Shown: positions 1 to 11,187, numbered from the stretch's first letter. The stretch is DNA of 64,000 nucleotides from Chimonanthus salicifolius (GCA_013350335.1 CM023539.1:12152302-12216301); one strand, 5' to 3'. Translations and numbers: made by a program. The notes: generated from the sequence alone by a model not told the origin.

Positions 1-521
1 TGCATAAATTACATTCCATTGGGCAATCACGCATGAGTCATGATGTATGAATGTGATTATGACATGTTCATTACGTGAATGTGAATTTTGGTATGGTTAT
101 GTTACTCTAGCCACATGACAATTATGTTAGGGGTTTAGACCCATGGTTGGTTAGACCCATGGTTAGATAGACTCATGGTTGGTTAGATCCATGGTTAGTG
201 TTGGACGCATAGTTTGGTAGATGCAAGGCATAATGCATAGCATTTTATATGTTCCATGCATGAACTATGGACTTAATACTGTGAGTAAGCACGAGAGGAG
301 GAATGGTCAGAATGAAGGTAAAACTATGCGTGATCTGATTTTGAAAGAGAACGTAGATAGTTGCTTATTAAGTTCGATGACAACGGGGTCCAAGGGGTTC
401 TAGTATTCATGGGAATCCTCTTACACATGAGTTCCACGTGTGTATGGATATAGGTGTACGAATGCTTTAGAGTTTCAAATAAACAAATTCTCAGTGACGT
501 GCCTGAGGGTTGGGGCATGAC
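1..521 (+). mobile_element. Possible 3' end of a gypsy-type LTR
   Basis: No gene is visible here. The block ends in GGTTGGGGCATGACA, which resembles the terminal CA-ending tail of plant Ty3-gypsy (Del/Tekay-like) LTRs. An LTR-like start, TGTGACACCCCG, lies at 62220, and the texture of 63.8-64.0 kb is similar to that of 1-130. Only one end is in the window, so this is an inference from texture and not a proven LTR. It could also be unrelated intergenic DNA. Confidence 0.35.
135..200 (+). repeat. Short tandem repeat, about 16-bp unit
   Basis: Four to five imperfect copies of a unit close to AGACCCATGGTTGGTT follow one another. They differ by one to three bases and alternate between TTGGTTAG and TTAGATAG spacers. 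The array is a minisatellite inside the presumed LTR tail. Confidence 0.7.
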
Positions 522-540
522 AATTGGTCATATTCAATGT

Positions 541-880
541 TTTTATTTTTTTTTTTAAAAAATTGTTTCAATTATTATTTTTTGTTTGAACATTGCATTG
601 GGTGTGATTTTAAGAATGTTTAGAAGTAGTTCTTCAAATGTAAAAAGGTATTTGTCAATTTCATTTTTTCTTTCAATTTAGATTTGTACATTTTTATTTT
701 TTTTGAATTTTTTTCCAAGACAATCCCAACCGTAGAGTTTTTTTTACAAATAATTTAATGAAATGATATTTGAGTGTATTGAACTGAATAAAGATTTCTT
801 AATGTGACTAATATAGTTTTTAGGATTTTTTTATTTTCTAAGTTTTTTTTAAAAAAATCATAAAATTCAGATTTTCCAAT
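541..880 (+). repeat. Ancient direct repeat, partner at 19109-19462
   Basis: This AT-rich segment aligns along about 340 bp with 19109-19462. Shared blocks include GATTTTAAGA..GTTTAGAAG, GGTATTTGTCAATTTC, ATAATTTAATGAAA and TTAATGTGA.TNATATAGTTT. It lies upstream of the first LRR exon, while its partner lies upstream of the last RLP exon. Both are therefore probably paralogous intron or flanking DNA of duplicated RLP units. No coding content is seen. Confidence 0.65.
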
Positions 881-1478
881 TTTTTTTTGCAAATAATTTA
901 ATGTGTTGCATGGCCTTCTTCCTCACGAAAGACACTCTCTTCTCATCTCAAACAAGAAATCGACCCTCTCAGCTTTCTTTTATGGAATTGCTATATATTT
1001 TAAATTTGCACTCATTCATCTTTTATATTATTGAATTTTCAAGAAAAAATTATATTTATATATCTTGTCGTGATGATGAGATGGCATTGAATGTTTGCAG
1101 ACTCTTAATTTATGTAATGATCCCTTCTTTTATTTATCTACTTTCTAGTGATTGGTGTACGTCTAGAAAGGTTTCAATGAAATAAAGAAGAAGACTTTTT
1201 TTTTGTGAGAAAGAGACCAATTTCTTTCAATCATACTCATATAGTACTTATTTTATATAAGAAATGATACGATGCATTTAAAATTTTAGATTGATGAGGT
1301 AAACCCAAGTTGAATGATTTTGTAACGGTAGAGTAAACCATAAAATTGAATAAAAAAGAGTGAAGAAATGAATAAATGAATATATGAATGATTTTATTAA
1401 GAAAAGAGCTCCTTGTTCAGTAATAATATCCTCCATGTTTAAGTGTGAGAACTAATAACTTCATTTTCTTTCGTGTAG

Positions 1479-1631
1479 ATTTATGTGGATTGAACAATCT
1501 TCATCGTCTCATTCTTAGCAACAACAAATTAGAAGATCAAGCCATGCCACGGTGTTTAGGGAAGTTATTGAAGATGGAAACTCTGGATCTGTCTCATAAC
1601 AACCTAAGTGGCCATTTCTTCTCCTCATCAG
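1479..1631 (+). CDS. RLP internal LRR exon, copy 1
   Basis: This 153-bp exon encodes about two leucine-rich repeats (LCGLNNLHRLILSNNKL, then METLDLSHNNLSGHFFSSSG). A pyrimidine-rich TTTCTTTCGTGTAG acceptor precedes it and a CATCAG/GTATTG donor follows. It begins with the last two bases of a split codon and ends with one base of the next, so it is a symmetric phase 1-1 exon that can be included or skipped without frameshift. Plant RLP genes of the RLP15 type are built of such LRR exons, each starting with a GLCEL-like sequence. The first codon here is Asp, not the Gly of the other copies. The gene's signal-peptide exon is not in the window. It may be a functional exon or a relic. Confidence 0.75.
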
Positions 1632-1708
1632 GTATTGGGACACATCATTAGATAAAGGCATATTTGGATATCTTTCAATTTTGACGGCTTACAACATGTT
1701 ATTAATTA

Positions 1709-1842
1709 CCGTTTCAGAAAGCGAGAAGTACTAGGTTCGAGCCCCCATGGCATCACCTGGTGTGTCCTAAGGGTAGTGGGTATCACCCGTAAAAGTTTTA
1801 CGCTGGGTTTCTCACGGTTTTTCACACGTAAATTTTTAAAAA
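1709..1842 (+). mobile_element. SINE, 5'-truncated copy
   Basis: The block contains a pol III B-box-like GGTTCGAGCCC (1734-1744) followed by a body (GGTGTGTCCTAAGGGTAGTGGG...GTTTTACGCTGGGT) that matches the complete SINE at 22809-22980. The A box is missing. Similar words flank it (ACATGTTATTAATTA before, ACATGTTCTAAATTATTA after), which fits a decayed target duplication. Confidence 0.7.
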
Positions 1843-2416
1843 ACATGTTCTAAATTATTATTAGAAAAGCTTCTTGAATTAATAACCAATATATAAGTAC
1901 TTCAAGTAGTGTGATATAAAACAATTATATTTATCATAAGTAAGGTTGTTATGGTTTAAAGGATGTGGTTTAGATTCTATGGATTTCAGATAAATAGTCA
2001 ATCTATGAAAAAAGTTTGTCAAATCTAAATATAAAAGTTAACTCTAGATATTTAAGACAATTCACATAGATGATGATTAGAATAATTTAAAAAAAAATAG
2101 AAAAAGAACTAAAAAAAAAATTCATTTCGCAACAATCAACACATTTCACATTGCATCCAAACATTCCAAAGTAATGATCAGCACATAGCAAACAAAATAA
2201 ATGTCATCAATTAACTAACTGTAATTCATCGGATCTTGAAGTTCTGGGATGTGGTGGATATAATGTTTAAGAGAGTAATGATTTTAGGAATTAGATAAAA
2301 GAGACCTAAAAAGTAAAAGCACTTCAGTTCCACAATTATGAAATCAATAGCACTAAAAATTAAATTGAAAATTTGAATAAAAGAGTAGATAAAAATAAAT
2401 TATGATTATGATTAAA
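1843..2416. other. RLP intron sequence, no gene seen
   Basis: This is AT-rich DNA without a coherent coding frame. Near 1935 the words TAAGGTTGTTATGGTTTAAAGG match the DNA following exon copies 2 and 3 (about 3546 and 4172). This stretch is therefore the corresponding downstream intron of exon copy 1. Confidence 0.6.
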
Positions 2417-3190
2417 TTTAGACATGAAAAAAATATGATCACAATTATAAAAATACATTTATATACTAATTTTTTGTCATCATAATAAGATGGTGTTGAA
2501 TGTTTGCACACTCTTAATTAACCTAATGATTCTGTTATTTATCTACTTTTTGGGTGATTACTATACATCTAGATTGGTTTTTGTGAAATACCTTTTTTGC
2601 GAAATAGGACTAATTTTTTAAGATCATTTCCCATATAATATTTATTTTAAGATGCATTTAGAAGTTTAGATTGATGAGGTAAACATAAATTGAATGATTT
2701 TGTAATGACAGAATAAAATATAAATTTTGAAAAAAAAGTGGAGACTTGAAAAATGAGTATATTAATGATTTTATTTAAGAAAATAGCTTATGATTACATT
2801 TAGACATGAAAAATTGTGATCACAATTATAAAAATACATTTATATACTAATTTTTTTGTCATCATAATAAGATGGCGTTGAATGTTTGCACACTCTTAAT
2901 TAACCTAATGATTCTTTTTATTTTTTTTTTATCTTCTATTTGGTTGATTAATATACATCTAGATTGGTTTTTGTGAAATAAATAAGAAGACTTTTTTTGT
3001 GAAATAGGACTGAAATTTTAAGCTCATTTCCCAAATAATACTTATTTTAAGATGCATTTAAAAGTTTAGATTGATGAGGTAAACATAAGTTGAATGATTT
3101 TGTAATGACAGAATAAAATATAAATTTTGAAAAAAACAAGTGGAGACATGAAAAATGAATATATGAATGATTTTATTTTAGAAAATAGCT
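2417..3190 (+). repeat. Tandem duplication of intron DNA lacking an exon
   Basis: Two copies of about 380 bp follow each other (for example GATCACAATTATAAAAATAC at about 2438 and again at about 2818). Both contain the motif around AAGATGG(T/C)GTTGAATGTTTGCACACTC, which also occurs near 1078 upstream of exon copy 1. The first copy ends without an LRR exon and the second leads into exon copy 2. One exon was therefore lost, or only intron DNA was duplicated. Confidence 0.75.
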
Positions 3191-3258
3191 CCCTGATCAT
3201 TACTAATGTCCTTCATATTCAAGTGTGACACCTGAAAACTTCTTTTTCTTTCGTGCAG

Positions 3259-3411
3259 GTTTATGTGAATTGAGCAATCTTCAGGAGCTCTCTCTTAGCA
3301 ACAATGACTTAGACGATCAAAGCCTTCCCCAGTGTCTAGGGAAGTTATTGAAGATGGTAACTCTGGACCTGTCTGATAACAACATAAGAGGCCATTTCTT
3401 CTCCTCGTCAG
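3259..3411 (+). CDS. RLP internal LRR exon, copy 2
   Basis: This 153-bp phase 1-1 exon encodes two LRRs (GLCELSNLQELSLSNNDLDD.., then MVTLDLSDNNIRGHFFSSS). The acceptor is TTTCTTTCGTGCAG and the donor is CGTCAG/GTATTA. Compared with copy 3 it differs by only a few codons, for example QELSL versus QGLYL, MVTLDLSD versus MESLDLSH, and NI versus NL. Some of these fall in or next to the solvent-facing xxLxLxx positions that contact ligands in RLPs. Downstream intron reading is closed quickly by stops, as expected. Confidence 0.8.
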
Positions 3412-3886
3412 GTATTAAGACACTTAATCAGATGAGGAATATTTGGACATCTTTCAATTATGAGTGCTTACAACATGATATCAATTAATATAATTGTTGG
3501 AGATTACTTCAAAGTGTAAGCTACAACAATTATATATATCATATGTAAGGTTGTTATTGTTTAAAGGTCGTGTGTTCAAGTTCTTAATATACATCTAGAT
3601 TGGTTTTTGTGAAATAAATAAGAAGACCTTTTTTCGTGAATTAGGACTCAATTTTTAAGATCATTTCCCATATAATACTTATTTTAAGATACATTCAAAA
3701 GTTTAGATTGATGAAGTTGAATGATTTTGTAATGATAGAATAAAATATAAATTTTGAAAAAAAACAAGTGGAGACATGAAAAATGAATATATGAATGATT
3801 TTATTTTAGAAAATACCTCCCTGATCATTACTAATGTCCTTCATGTACAAGTGTGACACTTGAAAACTTCTTTTTCTTTCGTGCAG

Positions 3887-4039
3887 GTTTATGTGAATTG
3901 AGCAATCTTCAGGGGCTCTATCTTAGCAACAACGACTTAGACGATCAAAGCCTTCCCCAGTGTCTAGGGAAGTTATTGAAGATGGAATCTCTGGACCTGT
4001 CTCATAACAACCTAAGAGGCCATTTCTTCTCCTCGTCAG
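3887..4039 (+). CDS. RLP internal LRR exon, copy 3
   Basis: This is the third member of the exon array: 153 bp, same phase, acceptor CTTTCGTGCAG at 3886 and donor CGTCAG/GTATTA from 4040. It encodes GLCELSNLQGLYLSNNDLDD.. and MESLDLSHNNLRGHFFSSS. The next exon with the same acceptor phase and a GLCEL start is at 20781. If both belong to one transcript, the intervening intron is about 16.7 kb and is made mostly of retroelements inserted later. Alternatively the array is a separated relic of a second RLP gene. Confidence 0.8.
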
Positions 4040-4343
4040 GTATTAAGACACTTAATCAGATGAGGAATATTTGGACATCTTTCAATTCTGACCGCTTACA
4101 ACATGATATCAATTAATATAATTGTAGTAGATTACTTCAAAGTGTAATCTGCAACAATTATATTTATCATCAGTAAGGTTGTTGTTGTTTAAAGGTCGTT
4201 TGCTCAAGTTCTATAGATATTAGATAAATAGTCAATTTATAGAAAGGTTTTATCAAATCTAATATAAAAGCGTCCAATCAATCCAACTAAAGATCAACAC
4301 ATAACCCAAAAAAAAAAAAAATGTCATCAATTAACCATGACAA

Positions 4344-4680
4344 TGTTAGCAAAAGTTCCACATTACTAGTGAACCTTTGGATCTTGGGGTTTATAAGCAC
4401 ATGGGTTCCCAATCCTTATAAACCGGTTTTTAAAGATGAGTTGTACTCATGTGTTTAACATGGTATTAGATCAGAGGTACCACTGGGATGGGTTGGGTTC
4501 ATATCTCTAGCCCATCGTGGAGGTGGAGAGATGAGTGTCTACAACCCTGGCGTTGAGGGAGAGTGTTAGCAAAAGTACCACATTGACAGTAGACCTATAG
4601 ATTTTGTGATTTATAAAAACATGGATTCCCTATCCTTATAAGCCGGTTTTTAAATATGAGTTCTACTCATGTGTTTAGCA
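4344..4680 (+). mobile_element. TRIM (miniature LTR retroelement), family 1
   Basis: Two 117-bp direct terminal repeats (4344-4460 and 4564-4680) start with TGTTAGCAAAAGT and end in GTGTTTA(A/G)CA. Immediately after the first is a primer-binding-like TGGTATTAGATCAGAG (initiator-tRNA-Met type). Before the second is a purine tract, GTTGAGGGAGAG. Flanks GACAA and GACAC give a 5-bp target duplication with one mismatch. The internal region is only about 100 bp and has no coding capacity, so it depends on another element's proteins. Confidence 0.9.
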
Positions 4681-4726
4681 GACACTACATCATAGAGGCA
4701 TCGCTAGCGTTCCCATGAGATGAACC

Positions 4727-5173
4727 TGTTGGAACGTGTGGCTCAATTCCACTGAAATTAGGAGTCCATTTTCTAGGACTCCTAATTACATGGGATTGCC
4801 GATAATGCAATTGACAAATTGGGATTCCAAATTACATTAGGAAATTGCTAAACATAGGACACAAGAATACTGCTATATATTATGGACGTGGGTTTCATAG
4901 ACAGCTTGCCTTTTGGCCGTGTGCCTTCCGAGCCCTTAGAGCGTCTCTTGCAGCAGAGGTGTAGTGAAGGAGATAGAGATAGAGAGGGAAGATAGTCTGA
5001 GAGATCTTGGATTCTGAATATTGTATATATGTATTTTTCTCTATAATAAAATCTACAGTCTCCCATGGACGTAGGCCAGAGGTTGGCCAAACAACTTATA
5101 TCTTGTGGTCTCTGTGATTGTGTTTGATTGATCTGTGATTTCTGTATGTGGGTGTTGGGTCTCATCCCTAACA
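4727..5173 (+). mobile_element. Copia-type solo LTR
   Basis: The 447-bp sequence begins TGTTGGAACG and ends CATCCCTAACA. It is flanked by a perfect 5-bp duplication, GAACC (4722-4726 and 5174-5178). It carries an AT-rich promoter-like TGCTATATATTATGG and a possible polyadenylation context (TATAATAAAATC). This is the typical product of LTR-LTR recombination. Strand is assigned from the position of the TATA-like and polyadenylation-like words. Confidence 0.88.
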
Positions 5174-5178
5174 GAACC

Positions 5179-5784
5179 TCCCAAGGGTGTCAACATGTCA
5201 TTTGACTTTGCCTTCCTTGGGCTTTCTTTTTGACTCCTATCAATACCCATTTTGAACTTGTTGGAGAAATCTTTTAGTTTTATTTGAAGTGGAGCTTAGG
5301 AAAATTATAGTGAAATTTCAAGGAAAAGTAGGAAAAAAAATTGGCTATTTTGGAAGTGGTTAATTTGATAGAGGGAAACAGGTGTACTAGAACTAGCATA
5401 GAATCAAAATACACCTAGAAGTAGCCCCACAAAATATGAACACTCCATAAATGATTAAAAAATCAGCAAAATAAAGCAGGGGATAAAACCACAACAAGGC
5501 AAGTAGGCTAGCCACTGCCAATACTTTCTTTCGGCGCACAAAATAGATCTGACATCGTGGTTTCTTGAAATTCTTTGAAAGTAGAAGTCCAAAGATGCAT
5601 TTGGTTTGCAAATGGAGGGCTATGGATTGATGAGTTTCAGCCATGTCTTAGGAAGATTTGTGCGTTCCTTTGCCACCAATGGATCCATCTGATTGTAAAG
5701 AAAACAAGCCTCTATAGAATAGTTAACTTCGAGGACCCTCGAAAGAATATTTTGGAGTAAGATAGAGTTGCTTAAGATTTTGAT
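5179..5784. other. Unassigned intron/intergenic DNA
   Basis: I see no coherent gene here. Short open frames exist on both strands but lack protein-like composition, splice borders or repeats. It is probably part of the large RLP intron between two insertions. Confidence 0.5.
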
Positions 5785-8594
5785 TGTTGGGTATGGCTAG
5801 ATTAAGAACAAGATTTTGATTAGGATTAGAATTCCTATTCCTCTTTGATTTCTTCTCTCTTTCACCGATTTCTTTTCTAATCTCTATTTTCGTTTTGGAT
5901 TTGAGTTGTAGCAACTGATTTAGACTGCCGGTTAGGGAAATCTATTTGTAATAGGAAACCTCCCTATTTCTCTTTATAAAAGCAAAGAAGGTTTCCTTCG
6001 TGAGTGGGTGTCCATCGATATGTGGTTTGTGTTTGAGAGAGAGAAAGAGAGTTTGTAAACCTTTTGATTTAGTGAAAGATTTGGTTTGGTTTGGTGGATG
6101 TAGGGTTCGGCCAAGCCACATTAAAATCGTTTGTGATTTGTGTGATTGATTTAGATTAGCTTCCGGTGTTTGAGTGGGGATTAAATCCCAAGGCATCAAG
6201 AGCTAGGTTTCGATTTGGGCTCCGTGGTTCCGATTTGGGTTATTTGATTTGGGAATTTTTGGGAGAGAGATCGGTAGAGGTTTGAGAAGAAAAAGAAGAA
6301 GAGAAAGAAGTAGAGGATGGTCTGAAATACATTAAAAAAAAATTGTCTCTTCCTTTTTACCTTCGACTGTTTGCTGTTTTGATCGCTCAGTCCCCATTAA
6401 CCGTCGCCATCCACCTCTGCCTTTACTTTCGTAGCCGTCGGCTATCGTTGTTTCTTTCTCCACACCCATCCCTCGTCGTTGTGGTTGAAGAAGAAAAAAA
6501 AATTGAAAACATCGCTGATTGGAGTCTCTCTAGCGAGAGTTATTTTGGGGAAGGGACCTCTCTCCCGCATTGAAGCATTGTTTTGGTGGTCAGAAGGACC
6601 AACATTTGGTGCAATCCGAAGAACCACATTTTCTGGTGCTCTCCTAGGACTGCAGGACTGCAGTTTTCAGATACACCTTCAGCAATTTTTTTCTTTCTTT
6701 GAAAAAATTGTAATTTTTTAAAGTTGTTTGAAGTGATTTTTGGAAGTTGTTTTGAGTAGTTTTGAAGTTGTTTTGTCATTTGAGGTTATTTTCGAGAGAA
6801 AATATCTCTGAATTTTGGGTCATCATCAAAGACCACTACTGAACCTATGTAAACATCAAGGCCCATGGTTTCGAATGCGAGATATGAAGTTGAAAATTTT
6901 AATGGGACGAATATCTTCGGCATGTGGCAATGCGAAGTAAGGGATGTGTTGTTTTCACAGGATTTGGATATTGATTTAAAAGATATACCTGCAGATATGA
7001 ATGATAGGGATTTAGAGAGAATCAACAGTTTGGCTTGTGGCACCATACGGCTTTGTTATACGAGAGATCAATAATATTTTGTTATGAAGGAGACTTTGGC
7101 AAAAGATTTGTGGCAGAAACTTGAAGACAAGTATATGACCAAGAGCATTGAAAATCGTCTCTATCTGAATAAGAGATTTGCCAAATTTAGATGTTGAAAT
7201 CTCAGATGAAGACAAAGCAGTGATATTGTTGAGCTAATTACTAGATAGTTATGAGCATTTAATTACCACTTTATGGTATGACAAAAAAGAGATTAATTAT
7301 GAAGATGTGTCAAATGCACTAACGAACAATGAAGTTCATTGAAAGATAAATAGGATAACAGGGACTCAATGTCAGAAGCTTTGGCAGTAACATAAAACTG
7401 GAAATCTGATAACTCTCATCCTAAGACCAAAAAACATCATTGTCTGAGAGAAAAGCTGTTGCAAAAGATGAGTGTACCTTTTGTCATGAAAAAGGACATT
7501 GGAAAGTTAACTGTCCAATGTTGAAAAACAAGGACAAGGAAGATTCAACTGCAAATGTCGCACAGGCTGGAGATAATGATTATGATGTTTTACTAATTTT
7601 TTTCATCATTTGCATATCATTGTGATGGTTGGTTATTAGATTCGGGATATGCTTATCATATGTGTCCCAACAGAGATTTGTTCATCTTTAGAGTTGGATG
7701 GTGGCTCTGTTTTATGGGTAATGATAGTGCCTGTAAAACGAACGGGATAGCTAACATTCGTTTGAAATTGCATGATAGAACAATTAAAGTATTGTCTGAT
7801 GTTAGATATGTGTAAGAGTTGAAGAACAATTTCATCTCTTTGGGTGCATTGGAAGCAAAATGCTTCATGATTACTAGGGTAGGTGGAGTTTTGAAAGTTT
7901 TTTCAGGTGCACATGTTGTCATGAAAGCTACTTGACAAAAGAATATTTGTTTCTTAGAGGGAAGTATAGTTGTAGGTGGAGAAGTCATTGGACAAAGAAG
8001 AGTCAAATTCGACACAGATGTTCGTTGCACTCAGGGTTCAAGTTCAAAGCGCAGTTTGAACTTGAGCAACATTCGACAAGTTTGAGAACCTTCGGTGCCT
8101 AGCGTCTACGGGGGCATTTAGTGGCAGTCGGCATCAGTTGTTCACTTCATTTGGTTGGTGTGAGATTTCATGCTAAGGTGGAGCTATCAGAGGAGGTCCA
8201 TTGGCAAATATCGCTAAGGTGGAGATTGTTGGGAATGACTCGATTAAGAACAAAATTTTGATTAGGAATAGGAATCCTATTCCTCTTTGACTTCTTCTCT
8301 CCTTCAACGACTTCTTCTCTTATCTCTATTTTCATAGGATACCTCTCTGTTTCTCTCTATAAAGTCAGAGAGGGTTTCCTCCGTGAGTGGGTGTCCATCG
8401 ATATGTGGGTTTTTGTTTGAGAGAGAGAGATTCGTGAGAGAGAGGAAGAGAGTTTGTAAACATTTTAATTTAGTGAAAGATTTGGTTTGGTTTGGCGGAT
8501 GTAGGCTTCGGTCAAACCACGTTTAAATCCTGTGTGATTCGTGTGATTGATTTTGATTAGCTCCCGTTGTTTGAGTGAGGATTAAATCCCAACA
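5785..8594 (+). mobile_element. Deleted Ty1-copia element with both LTRs
   Basis: The 5' LTR (5785 to about 6191) and 3' LTR (8227-8594, 368 bp) share the TGTTGGG start and an ATTAAATCCCAA end. The 3' LTR lacks about 40-60 bp of the 5' copy. A primer-binding-like GGCATCAAGAGC follows the 5' LTR, and GCTAAGGTGGAGAT is the polypurine tract before the 3' LTR. Flanks TTGAT and TTGAC fit a 5-bp target duplication. The interior keeps gag and a stub of protease but no integrase, reverse transcriptase or RNase H. At 2.8 kb it cannot transpose alone. It resembles the TNT1-like branch in its gag and in the AAGGTGGAGATTGTTGGG junction. Confidence 0.88.
6865..7620 (+). pseudogene. Copia gag with zinc knuckle, broken
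   Basis: The first frame (6865-7071) encodes the gag N-terminus (YEVENFNGTNIFGMWQ..), then stops. The reading continues past the stop with ETLAKDLWQKLEDKYMTKS, typical of copia gag. A second frame from 7440 contains a CCHC zinc knuckle, CTFCHEKGHWKVNC, that binds RNA in capsid assembly. Beyond 7620 remnants of the protease start (WLLDSGYAYHMC, with the DSG catalytic triplet) are seen across stops. Multiple stops and shifts make this a pseudogene. Confidence 0.85.
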
Positions 8595-9250
8595 TTGACA
8601 TCACCCATTTCATATAAAAAAAAAAAACTGAAGGAGGAAACTCTAAACCTCAAAGAAGGAACAATGGAAAAGAAAGTAGTTCAAATCTTCAATAGCATAG
8701 ACACAACAAACAAAACTAACATTAATGTATCACCTCTTTTGAATGCTATTGCACATGGGATGAGCTTTAATAGAGTCACTAGTGGTCAATTATGTGTATG
8801 AGTAATCCTTTAAAGTAAGATTTAAATGTGTAAATGCTAGATGCCCAAAGTCAGTCTTCAATGTTCACATTAGTCTGAACGCCATACAAATGCAGAATAA
8901 AGTTGGAGTATTCCTTACTCTTGTAGTCTCATCATCTAAAAAGTGTTTATGAAATTGAACACTCTATACGATGAAATTAAAACAATCTAACAACATATGA
9001 TGCAGACTAAGGTCTCTCAAAATCTCAAAACTCAAAGGATTTATCGTTTTCAATACAAAGCCCCTCTCAAGAGGAATCAAACCAAACTCAAATATGAAGA
9101 ATAAAAAAAATTAGAAGAAGAGGTATTTGAGTAATCTTACCTTAGACTAAACTTCACATAGAATGAGAGATGAGCACCTCAATCTCTCTTTTGTAAAACT
9201 AAAGGTAAAACAAAATTCATCAATTCTAAATAATTGCATATCAATAATAT
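8595..9250. other. Unassigned, possibly intron or LTR-flanking DNA
   Basis: AT-rich DNA lies between two copia insertions. No reading frame looks protein-like, and no end motifs or target duplications were recognised. Confidence 0.45.
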
Positions 9251-9753
9251 TTGACTTGGTAGTTAAAGGTGCACCTAAGGAACTAGACCAAGGATTTGCT
9301 CCTTAGATGCGGATTGCACCTTATATAAAAGTGAATTTTTATTTTCCATATTAGGTGTTAAGTAGATAGTTGAACATAATTTCCCTCTTAAGTGTTAAAT
9401 ATAAATAACATTGTATCTTGTTATTCTCCCTATTAGTAGCTAAAATATAGTGAACATAGTTTACATCTTATATAAAGTGCATATTTTCTTTTATCTTATT
9501 ATTAATTTTTATTGTAAAATTGACACACGGGGTTTGATGTGTCTTCCTCAAAAATTGAGGGAAGAGTCTGTGTATATTTTGTATTTTTAGAAAAAAATCA
9601 TCGTACAAATAAAGAAAGGTCAAAATACACAAAAAAGGAAATCGATAGAATTGATAAGAACACAAATTGATATTTATTAATTTAGTAATGTCAAATTAAT
9701 TATAAGAGTAGAATTAGGAGAAACTCTCAGGTGACATCTTGTAAACGGTAACA
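9251..9753 (-). mobile_element. Probable 3' LTR of the 9.7-11.2 kb copia fragment
   Basis: On the - strand the reverse transcriptase/RNase H region ends in a polypurine tract (complement of CTCCCCCTCAAGG, 9754-9766), directly followed by TGTTACCGTTTACAAG, a standard LTR start. The inner boundary (9753) is well supported. The outer boundary is a guess because no second LTR was found. Confidence 0.55.
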
Positions 9754-11187
9754 CTCCCCCTCAAGGTGGAGCTTGAATGGAAAAAATGCCCAACTTGTGG
9801 ATCAAACCATGAAATAAATCTTTGCCCAAACGTTTTGTGAAGACGTCTGCAAGTTGAGCAGAAGAGGGAACATGTCGAGGAACAATAAGCTTTGACTAGA
9901 TCTTTTCCCGAACAAAATGGCAATCAATTTCAATATGTTTGGTGCGTTAATGAAAGACAAAATTGTTTGCAATATGTAGAGCAACTTGATTGCCACAGAA
10001 TAATGTGATTGTCAAAGGCTGAGAAGTACTTAGATCTTCAAGCAAATGCTTCAATCACTGTAGTTTGCTTGTCAAAGTGGCAATGGCTCAGTACTCGGCC
10101 TCAATGGATGAGCGAGAAATCGTAGCCTATTTCTTGGTTTTACAAAATGAGATTGGAACCAAGGAAAGTAAAATACCTAGTGGTTGATTGTCAAGTGAAA
10201 AGGCAGCTAGAAAAATCAAAATAACAATAGCAGCATAGGTGAATACATATAGAAGATGAGAAAATGATCCTATTGCTGACAGAACACTTCAAGAATTTTA
10301 CCACACGATGTGTTGCGTCCAGATAATAGTGCGAGGAGAGTGCATGAATTCACTTAAAACATGGACCGAATAATTGATATATGATCTTTTGGAGGTAAGA
10401 TAGATAAGACGTCCCACTAATGGTGATATGGAGTGGGATCAGGTAGAAAAATCCCAACAAGCGGCGATAATCGTAAATGTTGCTCTATGGGGAAATTGGA
10501 GATCCAACCTTCAATCAAACCTATATCCTTGAGGATATCCAAAGTGCAATTCCTTTTGGAAAGTAAGATACATTTATGAGAACAGGCCACTTCGATACAA
10601 AGAAAGTATTTTAGAGCACCAAAAACTTTTTTTGAATGATGAGTAACCAAATATTTAATAAAAAAAAATGTGTTACAAGGAAGCGCTTGAGGCGCTGAAT
10701 GGTCAAATCATTATTGCCAATAATAATTATATCATCAACATATACCAAAATAAAAGTGGAAGAATCTGTTTGGCTATGAGTGAACAATGACCAGTCACAC
10801 TTTGATTATGAAAAACTAAACTCAAGGAGAGTAGTAGAAAATTTCACAATCCACTGTCGGGATGCCTATTTCACCCATAGATGGATTTGTTTAGTTTGCA
10901 AATCAACTTCCCATGTCATGCAAAATCAAGCGGAAGCATCATATAGTCCTCTTCATCGAGATCAACTTGGAGGAAGGTGTTGTTAACATCGAGTTGATGA
11001 AGAGACCATCACTTAACAAAGATAATGGAACGTGGAACACATACAGTGACCGGTTCAGCAATGGGAGCAAATGTATCGTGATAATTCAACCCTTCAACCT
11101 GAGTAAATCCCTTGGCAACTAAGTGAGCCTTATAACACTTAATGGAACCATATGACTGGTACTTAATCTTGTAAACCCATTTGTAGT
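9754..11187 (-). pseudogene. Copia reverse transcriptase/RNase H fragment
   Basis: Read on the - strand, the block gives the middle and end of a copia polyprotein. In order: YKWVYKIKYQSYGSIKCYKA..LVAKGFTQVEG (11.2-11.05 kb), a decayed YVDD region near 10.74 kb, GALKYFLCIEVACSHKCILL (10.6 kb) and the RNase H end with FVRE-like and LADVFTK-like motifs (about 9.95-9.8 kb). Stops and frameshifts are frequent. The fragment is cut at 11187 by the neighbouring copia LTR. It is older than that element by its decay. Confidence 0.85.

Larger units (their letters stand above)
2948..4211 (+). repeat. Tandem duplication carrying LRR exon copies 2 and 3
   Basis: Two units, about 2948-3583 and 3584-4211, are nearly identical and each carries intron DNA plus one 153-bp LRR exon. 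Exon-to-exon spacing is exactly 628 bp. Both units start at TTAATATACATCTAGATTGG and end at a GGTTGTT(A/G)TTGTTTAAAGG...CAAGTTC block. High identity in both exon and intron indicates a recent unequal exchange or gene conversion. Confidence 0.85.

Noticed and set aside
6343..6779. Overlapping open frames on both strands near 6.4-6.8 kb
   Set aside because: They fall in the leader of the copia element between primer-binding site and gag. Composition is biased and there is no similarity to any known domain.
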